The notes below the pieces were generated by a model, which was not told where the DNA came from, did no database searches, and saw nothing but the letters and a program-made list of their open reading frames with translations. A stretch of DNA of 64,000 nt from Streptomyces sp. SM11 (GTDB lineage Bacteria; Actinomycetota; Actinomycetes; Streptomycetales; Streptomycetaceae), in NCBI RefSeq assembly GCF_002910905.1, contig NZ_NEUE01000210.1, positions 1 to 64,000 on the forward strand, in the 5' to 3' direction. The position numbers and the translations under genes are program-made. Each line of letters opens with the position of its first letter. Within the stretch, counting starts at the first letter, position 1. Shown piece by piece: positions 1 to 8,646 of this stretch.

Positions 1-856
1 CGGCGGAAGGGGCGGCGGCGGACGCGGACGCGGTGGCCGGTGCGGCCGATGAGGCGACGGCCGCCGCCGCCTGCTGCCCGCTGTCGTGGAGCGGCACCAC
101 AAGGGCGAGCCCGGAGAGCAGGCCCTCCGGCGGGACCAGCCCCGTACTGCCGTCGGAGCAGGAGGCGCAGCCCCGTACATGGCGGGCGATCCGCTTGCGC
201 CACAGCGGCGTCGGCGTACCGTCCCAGTCGCCCAGCAGGTCCTCCAGGACCGGGCAGCGGGGGTCGGACGCCAGGGCCCGGACGACCGCGCGGCCGACGT
301 CGAGCTGGTTCTTCACCCGCTGGACGCGTACGGCGGCGTGCTGCGGGGACAGGCCGAGCGCCTCGGCGAGTTCGGGCCGGGTGAGATCGCCGGTCGTCTC
401 CAGCCACCACAGGGACAGCACATCGCGTTCGGCGTCGTCCAGCCAGCGGGTCGCCTCGGCCGTCTCGCGCCGCTGCCCGGAGAGTTCGAGGCGCAGGATC
501 GTCAGGTCGACGAAGTCGGCGGCGGGATCGGCGGGGTCCTCGCCCGCCTCCAGCGGGGCGGGGCGGTGGCCGAGACCGGACCAGCGGGTGCGTACCTGGT
601 TCATGGCGATGGCGACGAGCCAGGAACGGAAGCGGGCCGGATCGCGCAGCGAGTGCAGTCCGGACAGCGCCCGGAGCATGGTCTCCTGCACCACGTCGTC
701 CACGTCCGGATGGCCGTTGAGGGCGCGCCCGACGACGTTGTAGACCAGGGGGAGGTACTGGCCGGCCAGCCGTTCCCCGGCGGCCCGGTCGCCGTTCCTC
801 GCCGCGATGACCAGAGCGGTGCTGTCCACGCCGTTCACGCCCTTCACTCCGTTCAC
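1..856 (-). CDS. ECF-type RNA polymerase sigma factor with C-terminal extension (partial)
   Basis: Reverse-strand frame open from about 856 to the window edge; the C-terminus is missing. Region 2 is visible in the first 90 residues (DVDDVVQETMLRAL, then FRSWLVAIAMNQVRTRW) and region 4 follows at about 125-180 (LSPQHAAVRVQRVKNQL). After region 4 comes a segment with HVRGCASC, the H-x3-C-x2-C pattern of zinc-binding anti-sigma domains, then an Ala/Ser-rich linker where the window ends. This suggests a sigma factor with a fused regulatory tail, as in ECF families that carry membrane-linked extensions. Several in-frame GTG starts lie close together (856, 847, 838, 829), and none is clearly decided by a ribosome binding site. 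The target promoter is unknown. Confidence 0.85.
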   Translation of the reverse strand, partial: MNGVKGVNGVDSTALVIAARNGDRAAGERLAGQYLPLVYNVVGRALNGHPDVDDVVQETMLRALSGLHSLRDPARFRSWLVAIAMNQVRTRWSGLGHRPAPLEAGEDPADPAADFVDLTILRLELSGQRRETAEATRWLDDAERDVLSLWWLETTGDLTRPELAEALGLSPQHAAVRVQRVKNQLDVGRAVVRALASDPRCPVLEDLLGDWDGTPTPLWRKRIARHVRGCASCSDGSTGLVPPEGLLSGLALVVPLHDSGQQAAAAVASSAAPATASASAAAPSA

Positions 857-1019
857 CAGGTGCTCGCGTCCCCGGCCGGGGACGCGTGACGGCGCCTCCG
901 AGGGGATGTGGGACAGGTCACCCCCGGGGGTTTCGTTATCCGTCCCCTGTCCGGTGGTCAACCAGTATGCGGGGGCCTGTCGGCCGTCCCGCCGAGAGAG
1001 TTCCGGGAACAGGAGGGAC

Positions 1020-2078
1020 ATGTCGAGCAGAACCGACACCGACGGGGCGCGCGCCGCCGGTCCGGGCTCCACCGGAGCACAGGTCACCGAGGCTCATGTC
1101 ACCGCGGCGCGGACGGGCGAGGCCATCACCACCTCGGCCCTGCACGCGGCGGCGACCGGCGCCGACACCTTCCCCGGGGTGCTGCGGGAGGCGCTGAACC
1201 GCCGCGGGCTGTCCCTGGAGCGGGTGAGCGAACGGCTCAGGGTGCGGGGCATCACCATCAGCCAGGCGACGCTCAGCAGCTGGCAGCGCGGCCGCAGCCA
1301 GCCCGAACGGGCCCGGTCCCTGCGGGCGGTGGAGGTGCTGGAGGAGATCCTGGAGCTGCCCGCCGGATCCCTGCGCTCGCTGCTCGGACCGCGCCGCCCG
1401 CGCGGCCGGATCACCCCGCCCGGTGCGGAGGGGGCGGCGCTCCAGATCCTCGGGGAGGACTCGGTGGTGGAGAAGGCGCTCGGCGCGCGCTTCCGCCACT
1501 TCAACCAGGAGACCGGTTCGCTGGTCGTCCACGACATCGTGCAGGTCGGCGAGAGCGGCACGCTGAGCGGGATCTCCACCACGAACGTGCTGCGGGCCAG
1601 CCGGGCGGGGGCGGACCGGGCGATCTTCGTGCTCAGCTTCGACGACGAGGCGGCCGAACCCGTCGACATCAGGGTCACCTGCGGACGCCTCGTCGACGCC
1701 ACGTATCTGAAGGGGCTCAAATCCCTGGTGCTGGAGATCCACTTCGGCCGGAAACTGGCCAAGCTGGACACCGCGGTGGTGAGTTACGCGGTCGACGTGA
1801 GCCCGTCCGAGACGCCGGCCACGCACTACGAGCGCTGGTCGCGGACGAACCTCCACGAGTACCTCCAGCAGGTCTTCTTCCACCCCGGCGCCCTGCCGTC
1901 GGACTGCCACCGCTACGTCCGGGAGAAGGTCGGCGCCCCGCCCCGCGGCCGGCGGCGTATCCCGCTGAGCGACGCCCACAACGTCCATGTGCTCACCTCC
2001 CGGTGCAAGCCCGGGGTCCACGGGGTGGCGTGGGACCACGGGCCGGGAACAGAGGGAACGGGAGGCCGCCCAGGATGA
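1020..2078 (+). CDS. Helix-turn-helix transcriptional regulator (352 aa)
   Basis: ATG at 1020 follows a strong AGGAGGG ribosome binding site. Residues about 50-115 form a helix-turn-helix resembling the XRE type (FPGVLREALNRRGLSLERVS, then ATLSSWQRGRSQPER), with a leucine-rich helix after it. The C-terminal 240 residues contain no enzyme motif I recognise and are probably a sensing or oligomerisation domain. The gene is divergent from the sigma factor gene on its left, with about 160 bases between them. A convergent terminator hairpin overlaps its stop codon. Its ligand and targets cannot be inferred. Confidence 0.8.
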   Translation: MSSRTDTDGARAAGPGSTGAQVTEAHVTAARTGEAITTSALHAAATGADTFPGVLREALNRRGLSLERVSERLRVRGITISQATLSSWQRGRSQPERARSLRAVEVLEEILELPAGSLRSLLGPRRPRGRITPPGAEGAALQILGEDSVVEKALGARFRHFNQETGSLVVHDIVQVGESGTLSGISTTNVLRASRAGADRAIFVLSFDDEAAEPVDIRVTCGRLVDATYLKGLKSLVLEIHFGRKLAKLDTAVVSYAVDVSPSETPATHYERWSRTNLHEYLQQVFFHPGALPSDCHRYVREKVGAPPRGRRRIPLSDAHNVHVLTSRCKPGVHGVAWDHGPGTEGTGGRPG

Positions 2079-2092
2079 GTGGACGGCCTCCC
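2060..2092. terminator. Bidirectional terminator between convergent genes
   Basis: Perfect 9-bp inverted repeat GGGAGGCCG / CGGCCTCCC with a 15-base loop. It lies between the ends of the regulator (+) and the S1 protease (-). Confidence 0.7.
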
Positions 2093-2135
2093 GCGTCTGG
2101 GGGGTGGCCTGGTCCGGTCGGTAACCTGACTGCGG

Positions 2136-3353
2136 TTACTTGGTGTTGAGCGTCAGCCCGTAGTAGGCGAGGGCGTCGTCGAGCGGCTGGAAGTAGGAGG
2201 AGCCGCGCGCGTTGACCTGGCCGTTGCAGCGCTGGTTGCTGGGACCGCCGGACGTCATGCCCTGGGCCTGGTCACCGGAGATGTACGCGCCTCCGCTGTC
2301 CCCTCCCTGGGTGCAGACGCTGGAGCTCGCCAGGCCGGTCACGACGGTGTCCGGACCGCCGTTCCGGTCGGTGTAGGTGACGCTGACGTTGTACGAGCCG
2401 ACCTTGCCGCAGGTCCAGCCGGTGGTCTGGCCGGACTTGCAGAGCGCCGCACCGGAGGGGGCCCGCTTGCTGCCCTCGACCGGGACGGTGCCGGCCCTGC
2501 CGTACGTGGTGACGTCGAGGCCGATCGAGTTGCCGGCGTCGACGGCGGCGATGCCCATGTCCACGCTGCGGGTGCCCAGCGCGAACCGGGTGTGGGTGCC
2601 CTTGGCGAACCGGGTTCCGTTGTAGGCCAGTTCGGGCAGGTCCTCGATGCAGTGCCCGGCGGTCACGAGCACCTGCCTGCCGTAACGGTCCTCGGCGCCG
2701 TAGCCGACGGAGCAGAGGTAGCCGTTGAAGGTCATCCGGCTGCCGGGCGGAACGACGGCCTGGGTCTCCAGCTTCTCCTGCCCCTTGACGACGCGTACGG
2801 CGTCGCCGTTGCTCTTCGCGGCCTTGAGGAAGCTGCGGGTCGCGGCGTCGGAGTCGCCGTTGACCTCGACGGTCACGGTGTCCGACGCGAGGTCGACCGA
2901 CCAGGCCGACACTCCGGCCGGGGCGCTCTTGAGCGCCTTGGCGTCGAGCTGCGCCTTGATGCGGTCGAGCTCGCTCTCCCCGCGCTCGGGGACCCGGGCC
3001 TTGAGCCCCGCGGCCCTGACCTCCTTCGCCGCCCCGGCGTCGGCGGCGTTGACGACCAGTGACCCGTCCTCGGCGAAGAAGGCCCCGAGCGTGCTGACCC
3101 GGTCCTCCCGCAGCTCCGCGAACCGGTCCTGCTGCCGGGCCTCCCGGTCCAGCCGCTGCACTGCGGCCTTCTCGCTGACGCCGAGGGTCGTGGCGAGCGC
3201 CTTGACCATCTCCGGCTGGTACGCCGGAGCCGCGGGGGCCGAGGGCTCCCCCGCCGTACCGGCGTAAGCACCTGTGGCGGCTCCGGCCGACAGGAGAGCG
3301 CCGATGGAGGCGGCGACGATGTATCTGCGCGCGTTCTTCTTTCCGTGCTTCAC
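2136..3353 (-). CDS. Secreted S1-family serine protease, streptogrisin / alpha-lytic type (405 aa)
   Basis: The GTG start at 3353 is chosen because GGAAGGA lies just upstream and it is followed by a classical signal peptide (KHGKKNARR, then a hydrophobic stretch ending in AYA). Residues about 35-200 are an alpha-lytic-type prodomain that assists folding. The protease domain carries the triad His234 (TAGHC), Asp265 (VDMGIA) and Ser353 (GGDSGGAY), with paired cysteines as in streptogrisins. The product should be an exported, self-processed chymotrypsin-like protease. Length and layout match the family. Upstream lies a long gene-poor region with a palindrome at 3533-3559 that could hold its control site. 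Confidence 0.95.
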   Translation of the reverse strand: MKHGKKNARRYIVAASIGALLSAGAATGAYAGTAGEPSAPAAPAYQPEMVKALATTLGVSEKAAVQRLDREARQQDRFAELREDRVSTLGAFFAEDGSLVVNAADAGAAKEVRAAGLKARVPERGESELDRIKAQLDAKALKSAPAGVSAWSVDLASDTVTVEVNGDSDAATRSFLKAAKSNGDAVRVVKGQEKLETQAVVPPGSRMTFNGYLCSVGYGAEDRYGRQVLVTAGHCIEDLPELAYNGTRFAKGTHTRFALGTRSVDMGIAAVDAGNSIGLDVTTYGRAGTVPVEGSKRAPSGAALCKSGQTTGWTCGKVGSYNVSVTYTDRNGGPDTVVTGLASSSVCTQGGDSGGAYISGDQAQGMTSGGPSNQRCNGQVNARGSSYFQPLDDALAYYGLTLNTK

Positions 3354-4645
3354 GCGATTCCTTCCGCTACGCAGGCGAGCGTCCAGACAATGGGGGGTGG
3401 CCACACCACGCCTGGGGAAGCGCGATGTGTTCCATGGACACTGCCCGGCGGCGATGACATGTTCCTGTCGCCGCGCCCCGAACTCTGGCGCAGCCGGAAC
3501 TGCCTCGACAAGAAGCGGCGGTAGGGATCTTTTCTACAGAACTGGCCAAGAACTGTAGAGAGATCGCCGGAGAACGCCAGGTGCGGATCGTTCACACCGG
3601 ACACGGCGACGCGTCCGCGACCGGCCCGACCACGATCTCCGCGCGGCGCCTTCGGGCGCGAGAGCAAGTGGGCGGATCCGCGAACAGCGGGCGGAGCAGC
3701 GGACAATGGCCGATGAGACCCCCTGGTGCGGATGGGCCCGGAAGACGCGTGCTCCACACCACCGGACGAGGCGGTCGCAGGCGGTCTGCCAGGCCCCGAA
3801 CTCCAGTGGCATCTCCCGCCGCCGGGCACCCGAGCGGGATTTCTCGATCACGCCCCGGCACTGCGCGCGCCGATGCTCCGGATACGGGCCGGACCTGCTC
3901 ATCGACAGAAACGACTCGATCAACTTCACTTTTCTGCAAGCGAGTTGCCTACGTGTCATCACAGATGGCCTGCCCCTCGGCGACGCACCGAAGGAGGCAT
4001 GCCACCCCTTGATCACGACTTCGGACAGGACCTAGGCTGAGAACCGACGCGTGCGGCACGGCGCCCGGAGAGTCCGCTATGCCCTTTGACCAGCGACTGC
4101 CCGCGCGGGTCCCCAGGCATGGCGGAGAGTGGAAGGGAACGGCGTACGAGGATCCTGCCGCCCATCACGCCGGCGTGCTGCTGGACATGATCGGCACGAC
4201 GCGTGACGATCAGCTCGCGCGCCGCCCGCGGCCGGCACGTCAAGCATGCTTCGGTGGACCGTCCGCGGAACCCGGAGACACGCGTTGCGGCTCTTGCGAA
4301 GTGGACTGCCGAGAGGGGCAGTTGTCCGGCAGCTGCTCACAGCGTCCGCCCCTGCTCGTACCTCGTCGTGGAGTATGGGGCCCTATGCCGCAGAGCACAC
4401 GGAAGGCCAGGAGGACTTCGTGAGTCCTCCGCTCCGGGTCTCTCTCGACAACGCGACGGCGGGCACCCGCGCCGGGGCCCGTGGTGAAGCCGCCCAGCGC
4501 GGTGCCGCACACCTGGAACGCGCTGCGCGAGGAGCACGGGGGCTCGTTGATCGAGCCCGCATCACCCTGCAGGAGCTCAGAGTTCTCAGCATTTCCCCAG
4601 GATGCTCGACGGAGTATCACCATCTCTGTTTGTTGGGAGCAGGAG
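3354..4645. other. Gene-poor 1.29-kb region upstream of the A-PCP-AOS gene
   Basis: No reading frame here has the third-position GC bias of its neighbours, and composition is less GC-rich than the rest of the window, especially at 3880-4030. It holds a palindrome at 3533-3559 and a possible -35/-10 pair (TTGATC, 18 bases, TAGGCT) near 4009-4038. A 114-codon frame at 4079-4423 is preceded by GGAGAG, but its coding bias fades after about 55 codons and it matches nothing I know. The region is probably regulatory and/or decayed sequence. Confidence 0.5.
3533..3559. promoter_or_regulatory. Palindrome upstream of protease gene
   Basis: Perfect 7-bp inverted repeat TCTACAG / CTGTAGA with a 13-base spacer that contains TGGCCA. 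Overlapping it is a direct repeat, AGAACTG, present twice. It lies 180 bases upstream of the S1 protease start. An operator is plausible; the binding protein is unknown. Confidence 0.35.
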
Positions 4646-7600
4646 ATGCAGCACGCCGAACACGAGACCGACCGCGGGCGAGCGGGCACCCCGGACCGCA
4701 GGAACACGCACGCACCCGCAGCGGGCGGCGGTACGGACGAGACCGTCTGGGTGCTGTTCGAGGCCCGGGCGGCGCGCCAGGGGAGTCGGATCGCCGTCGT
4801 GGACGGGACGGTCGACATCGACTACGAGCGGCTGTGGGCCCGGGCGGAGGCGATCGCCGAGGAGCTGGCCGCCCGGGGCGTGGCGCCGGGGGCGCTCGTC
4901 GGCGTGTGCCTCGGCCGGACGTGGGAGCTGGTCGCGACCCTGCTGGGAGTGCTGCGGGCAGGCTGCGCCTATGTGCCCATGGACCCCGCCTACCCGGCCG
5001 AACGGGTGCGCTACATGATCGAGCATTCCCGGGCGGCGTCGGTGGTCGTCGACGCCGGGACGGCGGCGCTGTGCTCGGCGGCTCCCGATCGCGTGCGCCT
5101 CGACGCGGTTCCGGACCGCCCGGCGGCATCGCCGACGGTGTCGCCGGCGGTCTGCTCGGCCGGTGATCTCGCGTACGTCATCTACACCTCGGGGTCGACC
5201 GGGAAGCCCAAGGGCGTGGCGGTCGAGCACCGCGGCGTGGTGGCGATGGCCGCCTCCATGCACCGGCTCCTGGACGACGAGGACCTGACGGGCGTCCTGG
5301 CCGCGGCCTCGGTCTGCTTCGACCCCTCGGTGATGGAGATGCTGGGGACGCTCGTCCTCGGCGGCACCGTCGTCCTGTCCGAGAACGTGCTCGCCCTGCG
5401 CGAGCTGCCCGCAGCGCACCGCGTGCGCACGGCCATCATGGTGCCGTCCGCGATGAAGGCGCTGCTCGCGGCCGGGCCGCTGCCCGGTGGGTTGCGGTGT
5501 GTGGTGCTGGGTGGTGAGGTCTTGTCCCGTTCTCTGGTGGAGCGGGTGCACGCTGATCCTTGTGCGCCGCGGGTCGTGAACGTATACGGCCCGACCGAGG
5601 CCACCGTGTTCATCACCGCCGCCGAAGCGGGAAGCGGGCCGATCACCATCGGCGGGCCGGTCCTCAAGGCACGGGCGTACGTACTGGACGAGTCCCTGCG
5701 GCCGGTGCCGGCCGGCACGGCGGGAGAGCTGGCTCTCGCGGGCGACCAGCTGGCCAGGGGGTACCTCCATGACCACGAGCGCACCCGCCAGAGCTTCCCG
5801 GCCCTCGCGCCGGACGGCCCGGTCCCGGAGCAACGGATCTATCGGACCGGCGACCTGTGCCGATGGACCGAAACAGGGGAACTCGAGTTCCTCGGCCGCG
5901 CCGACCGGCAGGTCAAGATCCGGGGCCACCGGATCGAACTCGACGAGATCGAGGCCGTCCTGGCCTCGATGCCCGGAGTGGACGAGGCCGCGGTCGTTGC
6001 CACCACAGGCGAGGGCAAGAGCCTCCTGACGGCGTACGCGGTGAGCCGCCAGGAGTCGGTAACGGCATCGACCGTGCGCTCCCACCTGGCCGACCGCCTG
6101 CCCAAGTACATGAGCCCACACCACGTCATGCTGCCGGCCGAGCTGCCGAAACTGCCCAACGGCAAGGTCGACCGGCTTCGGCTCCCCGCCCCCGCACACC
6201 ACGGCGACGAGGTGGCTCCCGAAGGGAAGGGGGGCGGCGACGGCCCGGTCGCCCCGCGGACCGGACCCGGTGCGCTGCCCTCGCCGCACGAGCAGCGGCG
6301 CTCGGTACTGCTCGCCATGGTGATGGAGGAGACGGCGCTGCTCCTCGGCGCTCCCGGCCCCGGTGCGGTCGGGCCGGACGAGCCGCTGGCCGCGCTGGGG
6401 GTCGATTCGCTGGACATCGCGGAGCTCACGGTGCGCCTGTCGCGGGGGCTGGCCACTGACCTGCCTTCATCCACCCTGGTGGAGCAGATGACTCCCCAGG
6501 AGGCCGTCGACGGGCTGCTGGCGGTGCTGGGCCGTGCTTCCGGCGGCGGCGAGGTGCGCGGGCGCCCGCAGGGCGTCGGGGCCGCGGATCGGCTCGGTGT
6601 GTTCCAGGACCAGCTCCGGTCCGGGCACCCGCCGGCGTTCGCCGCCAAGGTGCCGGCCTGGTCGGCGACCGACAGGGGCGCACTCGTACAGCATTTCCGG
6701 GGCCTCCTGGCGCGCTCGGGACTGGACCCGTACGGAAAGGTCGTCCGCACCGGAAGCGCCGAGCGGGGCCTCGTCGCCGACCCGGCCACGGGCGAGGAGC
6801 ACGAGGCGCTCATCTGGACCACCAACCTCTACCTCGGACTCAACCGCGACGAGGAGGTCATCGAGGAGGCACGCAGGGCGCTGAGCCGGTTCGGTACCGG
6901 GATGGGGATATCGGCGGCGGGCTCGGGGCAGACCGGCCTCCACACGGACTTCGAGCAAGAATTCGCCGCCATGGTGGGCAAGCCGGCCGCCTGCCTGTTC
7001 CCCACCGGGTTCACCGCGAGCCTCGGAGCCGTCGCCGGAATCGTGGGCGATCAGGACGTCGTGGTCATGGACCAGCTCTGCCACGCCTCCCTGGTGGACG
7101 GGGCCCGCCTGAGCGGCGCGAGGGTGCGGACCTTCCGGCACAACGACGCGGCCGACCTGCGGGCGGTCCTCACAGCGGAGTCCTCGCCCTACCGTACGAC
7201 GCTGGTGGTGCTCGAGAGCGTGTACAGCATGGGCGAGGGTGCGGCGCCGCTGCGGGAGCTCGTGTCCGCCGCGACGGAGTCCGGCGCGCTCGTGCTCGTG
7301 GACGAGGCCCACTCGTTCGGGCTCTACGGAGCGCGGGGTGCCGGACTGTGCGCCGCGGAAGGCGTCACCGAGCAGGTTGACTTCGTCCTCACGACCCTGA
7401 GCAAGGCCCTCGGGAGCATCGGCGGTGTGGTCGCGGCCCGGGAACAGCACATTGCCCTGCTGAGGGCGTCGGCGAGGTCGTACGTCTTCCAGGCGAACAT
7501 CTCACCTGCCGACGTGGCGGCGGCTCTGGCCGCCCTGCGCAGGGTCGCTGCGGGCGACGCGCTGCGGGCCAGGCTGTGGGAAACCGCGCACTACATGCGG

Positions 7601-8278
7601 CAGCGGTTCTCGGACGCCGGCTACGAACTCGGCACGGGGGACGGGCTGATCATCACCCCCTTCTTCTCCGACGGCGAGAAGCTGCGGGCGATAACCCGAG
7701 GGCTTTTCCGGCGGGGCGTCCATGCCGCTGCCGTGACCTACCCGATTGTCGAACGCGGGCGAGGCCGCCTGCGGTTCATCTGCTCGGCGTCCCATACCCG
7801 GGCGGACGTCGACGAGACACTGCGGGCCCTGATCGACGCCGAGGCGGAAACCGCGACAGCTCCTACGTCGCACGGTGAGCTGGACCTGCGAGAGGAAAGG
7901 GACGAGCAGTCCACACGAGTCGACGTGGCGAACTGGGCCGACGCGTTGACGACCTATCTGGAATCCGTCCTGGCCGGGCTTCCCGCACCGGCGCCACATC
8001 TCGTGGTCACGATCGTACTGCCAGGAGGGCAAGAGGATCTCGTCGTCCGGATCAACGAACACGGGGTCACCCGAGAGCCCGACAGCACTGCCGCGACGCC
8101 TGCCTGTTCGCTTCGCCTGGCCGACGATGAGGCAACAGCCGCACTGTGCTCACGGAACGTGGAGAGCCTGCTGGAAAGCGTGATCGCGGGCACCTGTGTG
8201 CTCACCGGCCATACGCAGCCGTTCGTCTGGCTCATCGGACGACTCAGTGACTGGCAGAGTTCAACGAATGGCGCGTGA
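4646..8278 (+). CDS. Four-domain NRPS-like fusion: adenylation - carrier - alpha-oxoamine synthase - SCP2-like (1210 aa)
   Basis: ATG 4646 follows GGGAGCAGGAG; an in-frame upstream extension to 4481 lacks coding bias. Residues about 30-520 are an amino-acid adenylation domain: SGSTGKPKG near 182, FDPSV with the Asp that binds an alpha-amino group, NVYGPTEAT, YRTGDL, GRADRQVKIRGHRIE and NGKVDR. Residues about 550-625 are a carrier protein with phosphopantetheine Ser588 (GVDSLDIAEL). Residues about 655-1065 are a KBL/ALAS/BioF-fold PLP enzyme with VDEAHSFGLYG and Schiff-base Lys920 (TTLSKALG). Residues about 1092-1210 resemble an SCP-2 fold (weakest call). The loaded aminoacyl group is probably condensed decarboxylatively with a free amino acid, releasing an alpha-aminoketone, which would explain the missing thioesterase. 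There are no pathway neighbours. The substrate is not predicted with confidence. Confidence 0.9.
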   Translation: MQHAEHETDRGRAGTPDRRNTHAPAAGGGTDETVWVLFEARAARQGSRIAVVDGTVDIDYERLWARAEAIAEELAARGVAPGALVGVCLGRTWELVATLLGVLRAGCAYVPMDPAYPAERVRYMIEHSRAASVVVDAGTAALCSAAPDRVRLDAVPDRPAASPTVSPAVCSAGDLAYVIYTSGSTGKPKGVAVEHRGVVAMAASMHRLLDDEDLTGVLAAASVCFDPSVMEMLGTLVLGGTVVLSENVLALRELPAAHRVRTAIMVPSAMKALLAAGPLPGGLRCVVLGGEVLSRSLVERVHADPCAPRVVNVYGPTEATVFITAAEAGSGPITIGGPVLKARAYVLDESLRPVPAGTAGELALAGDQLARGYLHDHERTRQSFPALAPDGPVPEQRIYRTGDLCRWTETGELEFLGRADRQVKIRGHRIELDEIEAVLASMPGVDEAAVVATTGEGKSLLTAYAVSRQESVTASTVRSHLADRLPKYMSPHHVMLPAELPKLPNGKVDRLRLPAPAHHGDEVAPEGKGGGDGPVAPRTGPGALPSPHEQRRSVLLAMVMEETALLLGAPGPGAVGPDEPLAALGVDSLDIAELTVRLSRGLATDLPSSTLVEQMTPQEAVDGLLAVLGRASGGGEVRGRPQGVGAADRLGVFQDQLRSGHPPAFAAKVPAWSATDRGALVQHFRGLLARSGLDPYGKVVRTGSAERGLVADPATGEEHEALIWTTNLYLGLNRDEEVIEEARRALSRFGTGMGISAAGSGQTGLHTDFEQEFAAMVGKPAACLFPTGFTASLGAVAGIVGDQDVVVMDQLCHASLVDGARLSGARVRTFRHNDAADLRAVLTAESSPYRTTLVVLESVYSMGEGAAPLRELVSAATESGALVLVDEAHSFGLYGARGAGLCAAEGVTEQVDFVLTTLSKALGSIGGVVAAREQHIALLRASARSYVFQANISPADVAAALAALRRVAAGDALRARLWETAHYMRQRFSDAGYELGTGDGLIITPFFSDGEKLRAITRGLFRRGVHAAAVTYPIVERGRGRLRFICSASHTRADVDETLRALIDAEAETATAPTSHGELDLREERDEQSTRVDVANWADALTTYLESVLAGLPAPAPHLVVTIVLPGGQEDLVVRINEHGVTREPDSTAATPACSLRLADDEATAALCSRNVESLLESVIAGTCVLTGHTQPFVWLIGRLSDWQSSTNGA

Positions 8279-8646
8279 GGAAAGCGGTGTGAGCCGCCCC
8301 GCCCGGGCCGACCTGTGCGAACAAGCCGCCACAGCCTCCGACCAGGCTGGCCGCGCCATCGGCGCACAGCGGCCGGCCAACTTCTGATCGAGGCGCGTCA
8401 CAGCCGCACATCAGGACCACCGGCCCCGGGCGACCGGGCCGGTTCGCATGCCCTGACAACGGCCGGCCGCCTGCCCAGCTGGACAACGGGTGACAGCTCG
8501 ACCGCCTGCGCGGCGGTGGTCCGGGCGCGGCACCGGCGGAGCCGTCCGGTTCGCGGCCCCCGGGGTGTCACCGCCGAGCCGGGTGCGTCCCGGCACTCGT
8601 GGGCCTTCGCCCCCGGCTTCGCGACCGGCTCCCCCGCGTCTGGCCG
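8279..8646. other. Short gene-free stretch after the A-PCP-AOS gene
   Basis: Contains the terminator at 8419-8443. A 32-codon frame from GTG 8289 sits right behind the stop codon with AGGAAAG upstream, but it is too short and featureless to call. Nothing else is recognisable. Confidence 0.5.
8419..8443. terminator. Terminator downstream of the A-PCP-AOS gene
   Basis: Perfect inverted repeat ACCGGCCC / GGGCCGGT with a 9-base loop, between the end of the fusion gene (+) and the end of the DUF4253 gene (-). Confidence 0.6.

Noticed and set aside
86..889. Plus-strand frame opposite the sigma factor
   Set aside because: Low-complexity shadow; sigma regions 2 and 4 are clear on the minus strand.
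4079..4423. 114-codon frame with GGAGAG upstream
   Set aside because: Coding bias only in the first half, no family recognised; kept as a comment in the gene-poor region.
4481..4645. Upstream extension of the A-PCP-AOS protein
   Set aside because: In frame but with low third-position GC and no domain sequence; GGGAGCAGGAG before ATG 4646 decides the start.
8289..8387. 32-codon frame directly after the A-PCP-AOS stop codon
   Set aside because: Has a possible ribosome binding site, but is too short and without any recognisable feature.
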